A stretch of 37,744 nt of DNA from Deltaproteobacteria bacterium (GTDB lineage: Bacteria > Desulfobacterota > GWC2-55-46): NCBI GenBank assembly GCA_016213015.1, contig JACRCE010000079.1, forward strand, positions 1 through 37,744, written 5' to 3'. This document shows, piece by piece, positions 6,686-15,321 of this stretch. The position numbers were made by a program, and so were the translations under genes. The notes under the pieces are model-generated. The model made no database searches, was not told the DNA's origin, and worked only from the letters and a program-made list of their open reading frames with translations. The stretch's first letter is position 1. Every line of letters begins with the position of its first letter.

Positions 6686-7870
6686 TTAAAGCGTTGCCGC
6701 GCCGTTCAGATAGGCGGCAACCCCGTCGTATATGCCGTCAGTGATGGCGCGCAGATACTTCTCGTCCTTCATGCGTTTTTCATCGGTCGGATTGCTTATG
6801 AACGAGACCTCGACGAGGATGCTCGGCATCTTCGTGCCGACGAGCACGTAAAACGGCGCGCCCTTGACCCCGTTGCTCTTCACGCCGTCGTAGTCCTTGG
6901 CGAGCCTTGCGACGAGCTTGGAGTTTACCTCGGAGGCGAGCTTCGATGAATCGTTCATCTTTGCGGTCTTGATGAGGTCGTTCAATATGAATTCCAAGTC
7001 GCTTACCGAGCGCGTTGACGTGGCGTTCTCGCGCGCCGCGACCCTTCTCGACTCTTCGTCTCTTGAGATGTTGAGGATGTAGGTCTCGACGCCGGAAGCC
7101 GTCCTCCTCGGGCTCGCGTTGACGTGTATGGAGATGAAGAGGTCCGCGTCCTTGCTGTTGGCGATGGCGGTGCGTTCCTCAAGCGGGATGAATACGTCCT
7201 TGTCCCGCGTCATTACGACGTTGCCTTCAAACCGGCCTGCAAGCTTCGACTTTAATAACTGCGCGAGTTTGAGCGTAACGTCCTTTTCCTGCAACCCTCC
7301 CTTGCCCACCGCCCCTGAGTCCTTGCCTCCGTGTCCGGCGTCGATGACGATCCTTTTTACCTTCAGGCCGAGTTGCTGGGAAAGAGAGGGCGTTTGGGAC
7401 TCGGCCTCTTTAGGCGGTTGTGCCTTCGATGCGCCTTTTTTCCCGGTTACGTCAATGATTATCCTATACGGGTCGTTCAAATGGAATATCTTGAACTCTT
7501 CAATCGACTCTATGTCGAGAACAACCCTTACGGTGTCCTTGTCGAACTCCGCCGCCCTCGCCGCCTTCAAAAGCCCGTCGTGTATCGGTATCTCCCTTTG
7601 AATATCCTTGCCGAGCCTTGCGCCCTTGATGTCAACGTAGAGCCTCCTCCACGGTATATTGATGGACGGGTCTTTTTTGAGTAGCCTGTGCGAATATTCG
7701 GCCTTGCCGTTAAGCGTGATCGCTATGCGGGTGTACGAGGGGTTTGACCAGTGTTTTATCTCCGTTACGCCCGCCTTTTGAACGGCGCCGTAACAAACGT
7801 CGGCGAGTTCGGGATGAAGGATACATGCCAGAAGCGCAAAGGCGATTATCAACAGGCCGATCTTTCTCAA
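6686..7870 (-). CDS. amiC: N-acetylmuramoyl-L-alanine amidase (AMIN + Amidase_3)
   Basis: This is a periplasmic zinc amidase of 394 residues that cuts the bond between N-acetylmuramic acid and the stem peptide during cell separation. A signal peptide covers about 1-25. An AMIN domain (about 33-140) targets it to peptidoglycan or the division site. After a Pro/Ser linker, the amidase_3 domain covers about 172-390. Zinc ligands are H180 (DAGHGG), E195 (LQEKD) and H249 (SIHVN), and the catalytic Glu is E354 (LVEVSF). The start is TTG (7868-7870), 3 nt after the mutS stop, so it is co-transcribed with mutS. The start is placed there because the signal peptide needs the MRK residues. A heptad hairpin follows its stop. 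AmiA/B/C naming follows domain order; the exact paralogue is uncertain. Confidence 0.93.
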   Translation of the reverse strand: MRKIGLLIIAFALLACILHPELADVCYGAVQKAGVTEIKHWSNPSYTRIAITLNGKAEYSHRLLKKDPSINIPWRRLYVDIKGARLGKDIQREIPIHDGLLKAARAAEFDKDTVRVVLDIESIEEFKIFHLNDPYRIIIDVTGKKGASKAQPPKEAESQTPSLSQQLGLKVKRIVIDAGHGGKDSGAVGKGGLQEKDVTLKLAQLLKSKLAGRFEGNVVMTRDKDVFIPLEERTAIANSKDADLFISIHVNASPRRTASGVETYILNISRDEESRRVAARENATSTRSVSDLEFILNDLIKTAKMNDSSKLASEVNSKLVARLAKDYDGVKSNGVKGAPFYVLVGTKMPSILVEVSFISNPTDEKRMKDEKYLRAITDGIYDGVAAYLNGAATL

Positions 7871-7873
7871 TTT

Positions 7874-10471
7874 TCAAGCATCCCTTTTTTTAGAGGCAGC
7901 CTTGAGTTTATCCAAGAGTTTAAGCGCCTCAAGCGGCGTAAGATTATCTATGTTCAGACGCTTGAGTTCCTCGCGTATCGGGTCCTCTTTTACGGGTTTA
8001 TCGGGTTTCGCTACGCCCCTCCCCTTATCAGCCGTGGCGATCCTCGGGGAGCCGTTCTCGGTCAGCTCGCCGGCTTCAAGATTGGCCAATACGGTCTGTG
8101 CGCGTTCGATTATCTCGTCAGGCATCCCGGCAAGCCTTGCAACGTGTATGCCGAAACTCTGGCTTGCCGCGCCCTGCAAGACCTTGCGAAGGAAGATGAT
8201 CTTTGAGTTCCACTCCTTCACCGCCATATTATAATTTTTGACGCCTTGTTTTGTCAAGGAAAGCTCGGTAAGCTCATGGTAGTGGGTTGCGAAAAGCGTC
8301 CTTGCCCTGACCCTCGCGTTATCATGCAGATGCTCGACTACGGCCCAAGCGATGGACAGGCCGTCGAAGGTCGACGTGCCGCGCCCGATCTCGTCAAGGA
8401 TGATGAAACTCCTGTCCGTGGCGTTGTTGAGGATGGCGGAGGTCTCGTTCATCTCGACCATGAAGGTGGATTGACCGGACGCAAGGTCGTCGGATGCGCC
8501 TATGCGCGTGAATATCCTGTCAACGACGCCGATGCGGGCGCGCCGGGCCGGCACGAAAGACCCCGCCTGCGCCAGTAAAACTATGAGCGCGTTCTGTCTG
8601 AGATAGGTGGATTTCCCGGCCATATTGGGGCCCGTCAAAATGATTATCCGGTTTTCACCGTCGTCGAGGAACAGGTCGTTTGCCACGAACTCCCCGTCGC
8701 CCGACGCCTCGACGACCGGATGTCTGCCGCCTTCAATTTCGATGACTTCCGATGAGTCCACCATCGGCCGCGAATAATCAAGCTCGACGCTCGCCTGAGC
8801 AAACGAGGCAAGCGCGTCAATCACGGCGACGTCGTCCGCCACGGCGAGGAGAGGCGCGGCAAAAGGGACAAGCCGGTCAAGCAGCTGCATGTAGATGTCG
8901 GATTCAAGACCGGCTGCCTTTTCCTCGGCGCTCAAGACCTTTTCCTCCAGCTCCTTGAGCGCCGGGGTTATGAAACGCTCCGCGTTGACGAGGGTCTGCT
9001 TTCTGACGTAGTGCGGCGGGACGTTTGAAATATTGGCGTTGGTCACCTCGATGTAATAACCGAAGACCCTGTTAAAACCCACCTTGAGCGTGTTTATACC
9101 CGTCGCCTTTTTTTCAGCGGCTTCGATCTCCATTATACGGCCCTTGCCGCCCGATGCAAAGCCGCGCAGTTCGTCGAGCGCGGCGGCGTAACCGTCCCGT
9201 ATAATGCCCTTTTCCCTGACTGAAGGCGGGGGGTTGTCGACAAGCGTGGAGCCTATGATGCTTGCGGCCTCGCTCAGGCGCTCAAACTGCCCGCCATGCA
9301 GGCAAAGCAGTGGAGCCCTTGCTTGGCTGAGGATGCGCCTCAAGTCCGGTATCCGTTCAAGCGTTGATTTGAGGCAGACAAGGTCCCTTGGATTCGCCCT
9401 CCTGAGGGAGATGCGCGCGGTAAGCCTCTCGATGTCGTAGATTCCGTCAAGGCAGTTTGCAAGCCGGGCAAGCGTGTCTCTGTTGCCGTGAAGTTCGGCG
9501 ACGGCGTCAAGCCTTTTTTCTATCTCAGGGACCGCCTTGAGCGGCTGGACAAGCCATGACTTCAAGCGTCTTGCCCCCATCGCGGTCTTTGTCCTGTCCA
9601 TAAGCTCAAGGAGCGTGCCGGCCCTTGAACCATCACGCTGATTTTCGGTTAACTCAAGATTTTTTCTTGCAGCGTTGTCAAGCACGAGATAATCACCGAG
9701 ATCATAAGGCGCGCATTTTTTTACGTGCGCCAGAGAGGATTTCTGCGTCTCCTTTATGTAATGGAGAAGCGCGCCCGCGGCCGAGACGCCCTCGCGCATA
9801 TCCTTCAATCCGAAACCGTCAAGCGACTGCGTGCCGTAGTGAGTGACGAGCCTTGCATAAGCCGCCTCGAAGTTGAAATCATAAGATGATACGACGCTCA
9901 TTTTCTTAAAAGACGTCGCCGGCCCGTTAAGCGCGCCCGCGGTCTCGCTCGAGACGACCATCTCCAGCGGGTTTAAGCGCCGTATCTCTTCCAAGAGATG
10001 CGCCTTGTCTGGAAACTCGGTAAGACGAAACTCGCCGGTAGAGGCGTCCATGTACGCAAAGCCGTTCCTTGAGCGTCCCAGCTCGACGGCAACGATGAAG
10101 TTATTGGCGCTTGCCTCAAGCAGTTCGTCTTCAAAGGCGATGCCGGGCGTTATTACCCTTGTTACGGCCCTCTCGATCAGGCCCTTGGCGTCCTTAGGAT
10201 CGGTAACCTGTTCGCATATCGCTACCTTGCAGCCTTCCTTGATCAGCCGCGCTATGTACGTGGATGCGGCATGATACGGCACGCCGCACATGGGTATGCT
10301 TTTTTCCCTGTCCCGCGACGTGAGCGCGATGCCGAGGATGTTAGACGCGGCCAAAGCGTCGTCGAAAAACATCTCGTAAAAGTCGCCCATGCGGAAGAAC
10401 AGGATGGCGTCGGCGTACCTCGACTTTATGTCAAGGTACTGCCTCATGGCGGGCGTGATGGAGTTGGACAT
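7874..10471 (-). CDS. mutS: DNA mismatch repair protein MutS
   Basis: The protein has 865 residues, the normal length for MutS, which recognises mismatches and small loops and starts repair with MutL. The mismatch-reading FYE motif is F31-Y32-E33. The connector and lever/clamp regions follow to about 560. The ATPase has Walker A GPNMAGKST (614-622) and Walker B ILDEIGRGTS with D693 and E694. A C-terminal helical tail ends in LTPLEALKLLDKLKAASKK, as in MutS with a dimer/tetramer helix. A charged linker lies at about 800-835. No MutL gene is in the window. The ATG at 10469-10471 lacks a clear ribosome-binding site. The gene lies downstream of a heptad hairpin that separates it from the GH57 gene. 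Confidence 0.97.
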   Translation of the reverse strand: MSNSITPAMRQYLDIKSRYADAILFFRMGDFYEMFFDDALAASNILGIALTSRDREKSIPMCGVPYHAASTYIARLIKEGCKVAICEQVTDPKDAKGLIERAVTRVITPGIAFEDELLEASANNFIVAVELGRSRNGFAYMDASTGEFRLTEFPDKAHLLEEIRRLNPLEMVVSSETAGALNGPATSFKKMSVVSSYDFNFEAAYARLVTHYGTQSLDGFGLKDMREGVSAAGALLHYIKETQKSSLAHVKKCAPYDLGDYLVLDNAARKNLELTENQRDGSRAGTLLELMDRTKTAMGARRLKSWLVQPLKAVPEIEKRLDAVAELHGNRDTLARLANCLDGIYDIERLTARISLRRANPRDLVCLKSTLERIPDLRRILSQARAPLLCLHGGQFERLSEAASIIGSTLVDNPPPSVREKGIIRDGYAAALDELRGFASGGKGRIMEIEAAEKKATGINTLKVGFNRVFGYYIEVTNANISNVPPHYVRKQTLVNAERFITPALKELEEKVLSAEEKAAGLESDIYMQLLDRLVPFAAPLLAVADDVAVIDALASFAQASVELDYSRPMVDSSEVIEIEGGRHPVVEASGDGEFVANDLFLDDGENRIIILTGPNMAGKSTYLRQNALIVLLAQAGSFVPARRARIGVVDRIFTRIGASDDLASGQSTFMVEMNETSAILNNATDRSFIILDEIGRGTSTFDGLSIAWAVVEHLHDNARVRARTLFATHYHELTELSLTKQGVKNYNMAVKEWNSKIIFLRKVLQGAASQSFGIHVARLAGMPDEIIERAQTVLANLEAGELTENGSPRIATADKGRGVAKPDKPVKEDPIREELKRLNIDNLTPLEALKLLDKLKAASKKRDA

Positions 10472-10498
10472 GATATAGGCTGTTATCGGTTATCGGTT

Positions 10499-10557
10499 GG
10501 CGGTTATCAGTGAAGGGTTAAGAATAATTATTCTTAACCCGATAACCGATAACCGCC
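10499..10557. repeat. Heptad hairpin B with 26-bp perfect palindromic core
   Basis: The core 10515-10540 (GGGTTAAGAATAA plus its exact complement) is a perfect 26-bp palindrome. Outside it both arms are made of GGTTATC, GGCGGTTATC and related 7-nt units; the left side of the run starts near 10482. The hairpin begins 7 nt behind the GH57 stop and ends about 27 nt before mutS. No T-run follows on the minus strand. Confidence 0.88.
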
Positions 10558-10563
10558 TTTACC

Positions 10564-12798
10564 TTAAACGCACCAGTTCTCGGTCTCAAAGTTCTCTTGA
10601 GGCACGTCAATGACGAGAAAACCCTTCTGAGGCCATCTCTCCCGCCCATTTACGGCTGAATCGATATGTATGAAAAACTGCGTTTGAACCCCCGGCGAGA
10701 GTCCGGTAAGCGCGTGAGCGAGTTTCAGTTCGACAACTGAATTCGCGCCGACCTCGCCTGCAGGCCCCGCCTCGATCCACTGCCCAGCCCCTATGTCCTT
10801 TTCATATAAAACGACTTTTGCGGCCGTCCCTTTGACTACGCCGTTTACCTTGACCGGTTTCGGTTTCATAAACGTTATGGAAAAGTTCCAGTCCTTCCCG
10901 GCAAGGGATACGTCACCGGTGTAATCAAAACGAAGGAAGAGTGCGTCCACGGAAAAACCGAACGATATGCCGTCTATAAAGCCGCTCATATCGGTTGCCC
11001 TGTGCATGGCGGCGCCTGCGCCGCGCGATGCGATCCTGCCGGCGGCAAGCCACTCGAAGTAATCGGTTATTTCGCCGTCTATAACGGGATTCATATAAGC
11101 GGTCGGGACAACGGACGGTCTTATCGCGACCGCGCTCATTATGACCGGGATGTCGAGATAGTCCGGCGGTTCCATGCCGATGAGCTTATATACCTTTTTG
11201 ACATGGAGTCTGAACAGGTGGTCGAAATGCTCGTCGCACATCGTCGAATGATCGTCGCCGTACCACCAGAACCAGTCGCTGCCCTCGGCGATGTATATCT
11301 GATCCCATGCCTCTTTTATCGCCTGAGCGGACGATGAGTCTGCCGCCCCTGACCTCGAATCGAGCGATGTCTGATGCGCGACGAGAGCGGCCCTGGCCTC
11401 GGCTATATAATCCCACGCGGTGTTGTCCTCCTGATGGCCTATCCATATCTTGAAGTTGTGGTTTATCCATGATCCCGGGTATATCCACTCAAGCGGCTCG
11501 GCAACCGGATTTTGCGCCAGAAATTCGCTGACGGTAACGCACTTCAAGCTGTCATTGGCGTTGAGCCTGGAATAAAGCGCGGAAAAGAAGTCGTGCCCGT
11601 CGTTTTTGAAACTCTCCCATGCGTTCTCGCCGTCGAGAATTATGCTTACAAGATGATTTTCAGGATCGGGCAAGGACGCTTGGACGTTATAGAGCCTTGT
11701 CAGCAGGTCTGAGGCCGCGGCCTCCGCGTCCATGCGCGCGTAATCGAAGCCTATGCGGTCGGAGAGGACATGGTCTCTGAATATGGCGACAACGCTTCCC
11801 TGCCCGGCATGGATAGTATACGGTTTATACAGGAAGGCGTCGTAACAGTTGCCGAAGGCGTCCCGCCTGACGGCCTGCCTCAGCGACAGGGCCAGTATAT
11901 CCTCGTCCGTGGCGATCCAGCGTATCCCCTCGCCCGTTATGAGCGGCATGACCTCCATGCTCACCGACCCTTCCGACGGCCATATCCCCTGAGGCGGCCT
12001 TCCGAATGTCTCCTTGTACAGCGCGATGCCTTTTCTTAGTTGCGCCAGAGCGTCCTCGGGATGAGAAAAACGCTCCTTCGGCAGGTTGACGCCGGGCATG
12101 GCCTTTCTTGCCGAATAAGAGTCGCAAAGGAGCGGCATGATGGGATGATAGTACGGCGTAGTGGAGACCTCGATGATCCCCGCCTCCTGCAGATCGCGGT
12201 ACTTGGGCAGTATCATCCTGATTATGTCGATCTGCTTGTCAAGGACGACCCTCTTGTCCTCCTCCGTATAGCCTGCGCCCTTTTTGAAGAGCGCGTCAAG
12301 GGATGAGTCCCTCGAGCGTATGAGCGGGTCTATCCATATAAGGTTGAAAAGAACCTGCAGATCCAGAAAGTCCTGCTCCACGAAGTACCTGACCACGCCT
12401 TTGACGTCCTCCGGCGCGCTCGAATGGGAGCGTTTCAATAAAAGGTCCCTGTATCTCGGAACCGGCAGTATCATGTTGTCCCAGTTCGCCTGAAAAAAAT
12501 TCTGGAGTATGAAGACCTTGTCGTCGAATGTGAGCTCGCCGGCCCTTTTGGCGCTCAGTTGGCGGTATTTGTCCTTGGCGTTTCCCGATGCATAGTCGTT
12601 TAACTGTTCGATGAGAGACGGCACGAGGTTGAAGGTCTGATGGACGTGGGGGAAGTCGTCCAGCAGGGCGGCCATGTCATAGTAGTCCTTGGTGCCGTGA
12701 TACAGCGTCCACGGCATAAGGTACTCGCCGCTTAAAGGGTCTTTGTAGAGCGGCTGGTGCATGTGCCAGACAAAGGCTATGTTGAGCCGCTTGTCCAT
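10564..12798 (-). CDS. Glycoside hydrolase family 57 protein
   Basis: This 744-residue protein is a GH57 alpha-glucan-active enzyme (alpha-amylase, glucanotransferase or branching type). Conserved regions seen are WHMHQPLY (11-18), AGIIEVSTTPYYHP (206-219), GIWPSEGS (271-278) with E276 as candidate nucleophile, FRDHVLSDRIGF (340-351) with an Asp as candidate acid/base, ILDGENAWESF (387-397) and WFWWYGDDH (509-517). The C-terminal part (about 545-744) is a beta-rich accessory region. There is no signal peptide, so it should be cytoplasmic, probably acting on glycogen. The exact reaction cannot be read from the sequence. It follows the PQQ-repeat lipoprotein gene by 3 nt, with GGAG 6 nt before its ATG, so the two are co-translated. 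Confidence 0.9.
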   Translation of the reverse strand: MDKRLNIAFVWHMHQPLYKDPLSGEYLMPWTLYHGTKDYYDMAALLDDFPHVHQTFNLVPSLIEQLNDYASGNAKDKYRQLSAKRAGELTFDDKVFILQNFFQANWDNMILPVPRYRDLLLKRSHSSAPEDVKGVVRYFVEQDFLDLQVLFNLIWIDPLIRSRDSSLDALFKKGAGYTEEDKRVVLDKQIDIIRMILPKYRDLQEAGIIEVSTTPYYHPIMPLLCDSYSARKAMPGVNLPKERFSHPEDALAQLRKGIALYKETFGRPPQGIWPSEGSVSMEVMPLITGEGIRWIATDEDILALSLRQAVRRDAFGNCYDAFLYKPYTIHAGQGSVVAIFRDHVLSDRIGFDYARMDAEAAASDLLTRLYNVQASLPDPENHLVSIILDGENAWESFKNDGHDFFSALYSRLNANDSLKCVTVSEFLAQNPVAEPLEWIYPGSWINHNFKIWIGHQEDNTAWDYIAEARAALVAHQTSLDSRSGAADSSSAQAIKEAWDQIYIAEGSDWFWWYGDDHSTMCDEHFDHLFRLHVKKVYKLIGMEPPDYLDIPVIMSAVAIRPSVVPTAYMNPVIDGEITDYFEWLAAGRIASRGAGAAMHRATDMSGFIDGISFGFSVDALFLRFDYTGDVSLAGKDWNFSITFMKPKPVKVNGVVKGTAAKVVLYEKDIGAGQWIEAGPAGEVGANSVVELKLAHALTGLSPGVQTQFFIHIDSAVNGRERWPQKGFLVIDVPQENFETENWCV

Positions 12799-12801
12799 CG
12801 G

Positions 12802-14034
12802 CTACTCCGGCGCGAGGACGGTAAGCGCCCCGCGGTCGGTGATCAAGGCGACACGGTCGTAAGCCGAGGCCGCTGCCGCGTTGACGCTTGACGATAACTC
12901 TTTGCTCCAGACTATTCGTCCGTCGTCAAGGCTGATGGCCTCTATAGCGCCGACCTTTTTTTCAAACCAGCCGGTGTTCCAAAAGGATTTGGTATGGTTT
13001 ATTGCCACAAACAGGAACGCCTGAGACGCAAACAGCGTTGAGATTGTCTTATCCTTCAACTCCCGCTTCCACAGTACCACGCCTGTGCCCCTGTCCAGAG
13101 ATACGACCATCCCCTCTCCGGCCATCACTATGCGCCTCGAGTCCGGGACCACGAACTCCTGCGCCTTTATCAGGTTGAAGCTGTTTTTCGTATTCCCGGT
13201 TTCCGAGTCCAGCTCCTCCACTACGCCGCCTCTCTTTAGGGCGTAGACGGAGCCCTCAAAAAGCAACGGAGTTGCGCGCCTTACGATCGCCCCGTCAAAG
13301 TCCTCGCGGAGCTTTCTCGCCCACAACTCCTTACCGTTGATTGCAGATACGCACACAAGATACCCGTCGGAAAAAAAATGATACAGCCTCTTTTTTTCCG
13401 CGTCATAAGCCGGTGAGTTGGTCAACCGCGGCGCAACGGTCTGGTAGGTCCCCCGCGTGTACACCCATTGCTTGGAGCCGTCGGAGGCGGACAGCGCGTA
13501 TATCCTGTCGTCCGAGGCCGAAAAATAGACGCTCCCGTCGCTGATTACCGGGGACGACAATATCTCGGACTTAGCCTGAAAATGCCACAAAGGGTTGCCG
13601 TTTTTTTTATCCAGACAGCGAAGGACGCCGGCCGTTGAACCGAAACAAACCATGTCTCCTTGAACGGTAGGCGCGGCTTCGATAGAGGCGTCCGCGTCGA
13701 AGCTCCATAAGACGCTCCCTGTATCGAGGCCGATCGCGTAGAACTCCTCGCCGCTCGAACCGGTATAAAGCACGTTGTCGACTATAGCCGGGGAGGAAAA
13801 CTCCTGAGGCTCGTATACGTCGATCAGCTTGAAAGCGGATATGTCTTTTGACCACGCATTATCAAGCGGTCCCTTGAGCGTCGTCATGGCTGCAAGGTTC
13901 CTTCGATCGTAATCGGACAGGTGCGTTCCCCATTGTTTGAACGCATAATCCGGCAGAGGCTTTGTTGCGCAGCCGGCCAGAAAAAGCGCGGCAAGCATAT
14001 AAAAGGTTTTTTTACAAAGAGATTTTTTTGACAA
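12802..14034 (-). CDS. PQQ-like beta-propeller lipoprotein (BamB-like)
   Basis: The 410-residue protein begins with a short basic N-terminus and a lipobox LAGC (C22), so it is a lipoprotein, probably in the outer membrane. The rest consists of repeated PQQ-type blades: ENG-like turns with GSVLWSFD, GNPLWHFQ, GSKQWVYT, GKELWARK, GVVLWKRE and GRIVWSKE, about seven in all. This is the BamB/YfgL architecture. BamB supports beta-barrel assembly, but many such propellers are simply scaffolds or binding proteins, and the GH57 and PHP neighbours do not point to BAM. The start is TTG (14032-14034), overlapping the PHP gene by 23 nt. The internal ATG at codon 13 would leave too short a signal peptide. 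Confidence 0.82.
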   Translation of the reverse strand: MSKKSLCKKTFYMLAALFLAGCATKPLPDYAFKQWGTHLSDYDRRNLAAMTTLKGPLDNAWSKDISAFKLIDVYEPQEFSSPAIVDNVLYTGSSGEEFYAIGLDTGSVLWSFDADASIEAAPTVQGDMVCFGSTAGVLRCLDKKNGNPLWHFQAKSEILSSPVISDGSVYFSASDDRIYALSASDGSKQWVYTRGTYQTVAPRLTNSPAYDAEKKRLYHFFSDGYLVCVSAINGKELWARKLREDFDGAIVRRATPLLFEGSVYALKRGGVVEELDSETGNTKNSFNLIKAQEFVVPDSRRIVMAGEGMVVSLDRGTGVVLWKRELKDKTISTLFASQAFLFVAINHTKSFWNTGWFEKKVGAIEAISLDDGRIVWSKELSSSVNAAAASAYDRVALITDRGALTVLAPE

Positions 14035-14659
14035 AACGCTTGGCGTCCTCCCGGATATTCTTAAAATCCCCTTCGTTGAGCCCGGCCCCGAGAGCGACCT
14101 TCATTGCCGTTTCAGCGTCAATCAGATCGCCCGGCGCATGGGCGTCGGTGTTAATAAGGAGCTTAACGCCGGTCTTTTTCGCCATCGCGGCCACGCGGCC
14201 GTTGGACAGGCTGTGCCCACCCCTCGTTGTCAGCTCGAAAAAGACCTTATTTTCAACGGCAAGGGCGCATTGCTCTTCGTCAACCATGCCGGGATGCGCC
14301 AGTATGTCCACACCGGCCTTTATATAAGCAAGATTCGTTCCTTGGGCCACAGGCTCAACCAGCGTTTCGCCATGCCCGACTACTATGAGCGCGCCGAGCT
14401 TTCTCGCCTTCTTTACCATCGCTCCGATGCGCTCAGGAGGTATATGCGTAAGCTCTACGCCCGCGATGGCCGTTATCCCCGAGAGCGTCCATGCCTTACA
14501 GACCGCCCTCAGACCTTTGATGATTACGGCTATATTCGACTCGTCGGCGTGATCGGTTATCGCAATGGCCTTGCAGCCCTTGACCCATGCCCTGCGAATA
14601 AGCTCTGACGGGATAAGAACGCCGTCGGACAAGAGACTATGTGTGTGCAGGTCTATCAT
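14012..14659 (-). CDS. PHP-domain metal-dependent hydrolase
   Basis: This 215-residue protein consists of one PHP domain, a trinuclear-metal phosphoesterase fold. Metal ligands are visible at IDLHTH (H5, H7), D12, ITDH (D36, H37), GVEL (E69), GHGE (H96), LAHPG (H122) and NTDAH (D172, H174). Relatives include histidinol phosphatase and nucleotidase-type PHP enzymes; the substrate cannot be told. It overlaps the PQQ lipoprotein gene by 23 nt and so heads a PHP-lipoprotein-GH57 operon. The ATG at 14657-14659 lacks a strong ribosome-binding site. A broken restriction gene lies immediately upstream. Confidence 0.88.
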   Translation of the reverse strand: MIDLHTHSLLSDGVLIPSELIRRAWVKGCKAIAITDHADESNIAVIIKGLRAVCKAWTLSGITAIAGVELTHIPPERIGAMVKKARKLGALIVVGHGETLVEPVAQGTNLAYIKAGVDILAHPGMVDEEQCALAVENKVFFELTTRGGHSLSNGRVAAMAKKTGVKLLINTDAHAPGDLIDAETAMKVALGAGLNEGDFKNIREDAKRFVKKISL

Positions 14660-14661
14660 TG

Positions 14662-14687
14662 AACCGTACCGATTATCGGTTGTCCGT
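14662..14687. repeat. Short member of the heptad hairpin family (G)
   Basis: ACCGAT and ATCGGT form a short stem. The right side continues as GGTTGTC and CGTTTTC, in step with the 7-nt units of the other hairpins. It lies between the remnant endonuclease stop (14690) and the PHP start (14659). It is weaker than the other members. Confidence 0.55.
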
Positions 14688-14689
14688 TT

Positions 14690-15321
14690 TCAATCTTGTT
14701 TTTCTTCCCAAACTTTTCTTATTTTCTTGAAATGGGCGATGCGCTCGGTAATCTTGCCTATTTCTTTGGGATAGAATTCAAGCATTGTATCGCATAACTC
14801 CAACATCCATAGCCTTCTGCTGTTATTCGGGATAATCTTCACCACATTCGCGTTTGCGATTTGAATTTGGCCCCAGCCGAGCGCGCCGATAGTTAAACAA
14901 TCCCAGTCGAAAAACTCAATTGGGCAAAATGTTACCTTCTCAAACTCCGCCCGCATGCCGTTAATCATGTAGTCGATTTTCAAAAGCGAAAAACAATTTG
15001 TGTCCTCCTCGTAGAAGCGCGACAACCTTTCAACCTATGTCAGATTGGGCATATTGAATTTTGTATCGAGTCGATGTGTTTTAACGTCAACCACTCCGCC
15101 ATAGCGCGCCGCGCGAAGGATGATGAGTATTCATCAACAAGATCGCCAAGAATCGTTTTGAAATTTTCCGCGATAATCTCTTCGATCGCATCGCCAACGG
15201 CGCGTGGGCTGTTTATTGTTCTGGCTGAAAGAAAATTCGTTTGATCATTCAAAAATTTCTTGAGCTTTTTTTCTATGTTCTTCCTATGTGCGTTATTATA
15301 AAAGATTCGACTCTTTTTCAT
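14690..15321 (-). pseudogene. Type II restriction endonuclease, disrupted (PD-(D/E)XK type)
   Basis: The first piece (15321 down to about 15092) reads from MKKSRIFYNN to SFARRAMAEW. The match then continues in another frame as VDVKTHRLDTKFNMPNLT, a TAG at 15035-15037, then VERLSRFYEE and on to GALGWGQIQIAN and KIRKVWEEKQD at 14690. The DVK of VDVKTH is the D-x-K part of a PD-(D/E)XK nuclease centre. So one gene of about 210 codons has been broken by a frameshift, probably with loss of several codons, at 15091-15096 and by a nonsense codon. The start overlaps the methyltransferase stop by 4 nt, as in a coupled R-M operon. The partner is intact, so the cell can lose cutting activity safely. The endonuclease family is from recalled motif similarity; the recognition site is unknown. 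The segment is visibly AT-richer than its neighbours. Confidence 0.85.

Noticed and set aside
10515-10540. 26-bp palindrome as rho-independent terminator
   Set aside because: The stem is AT-rich and no T-run follows on the minus strand; it belongs to the heptad hairpin family.
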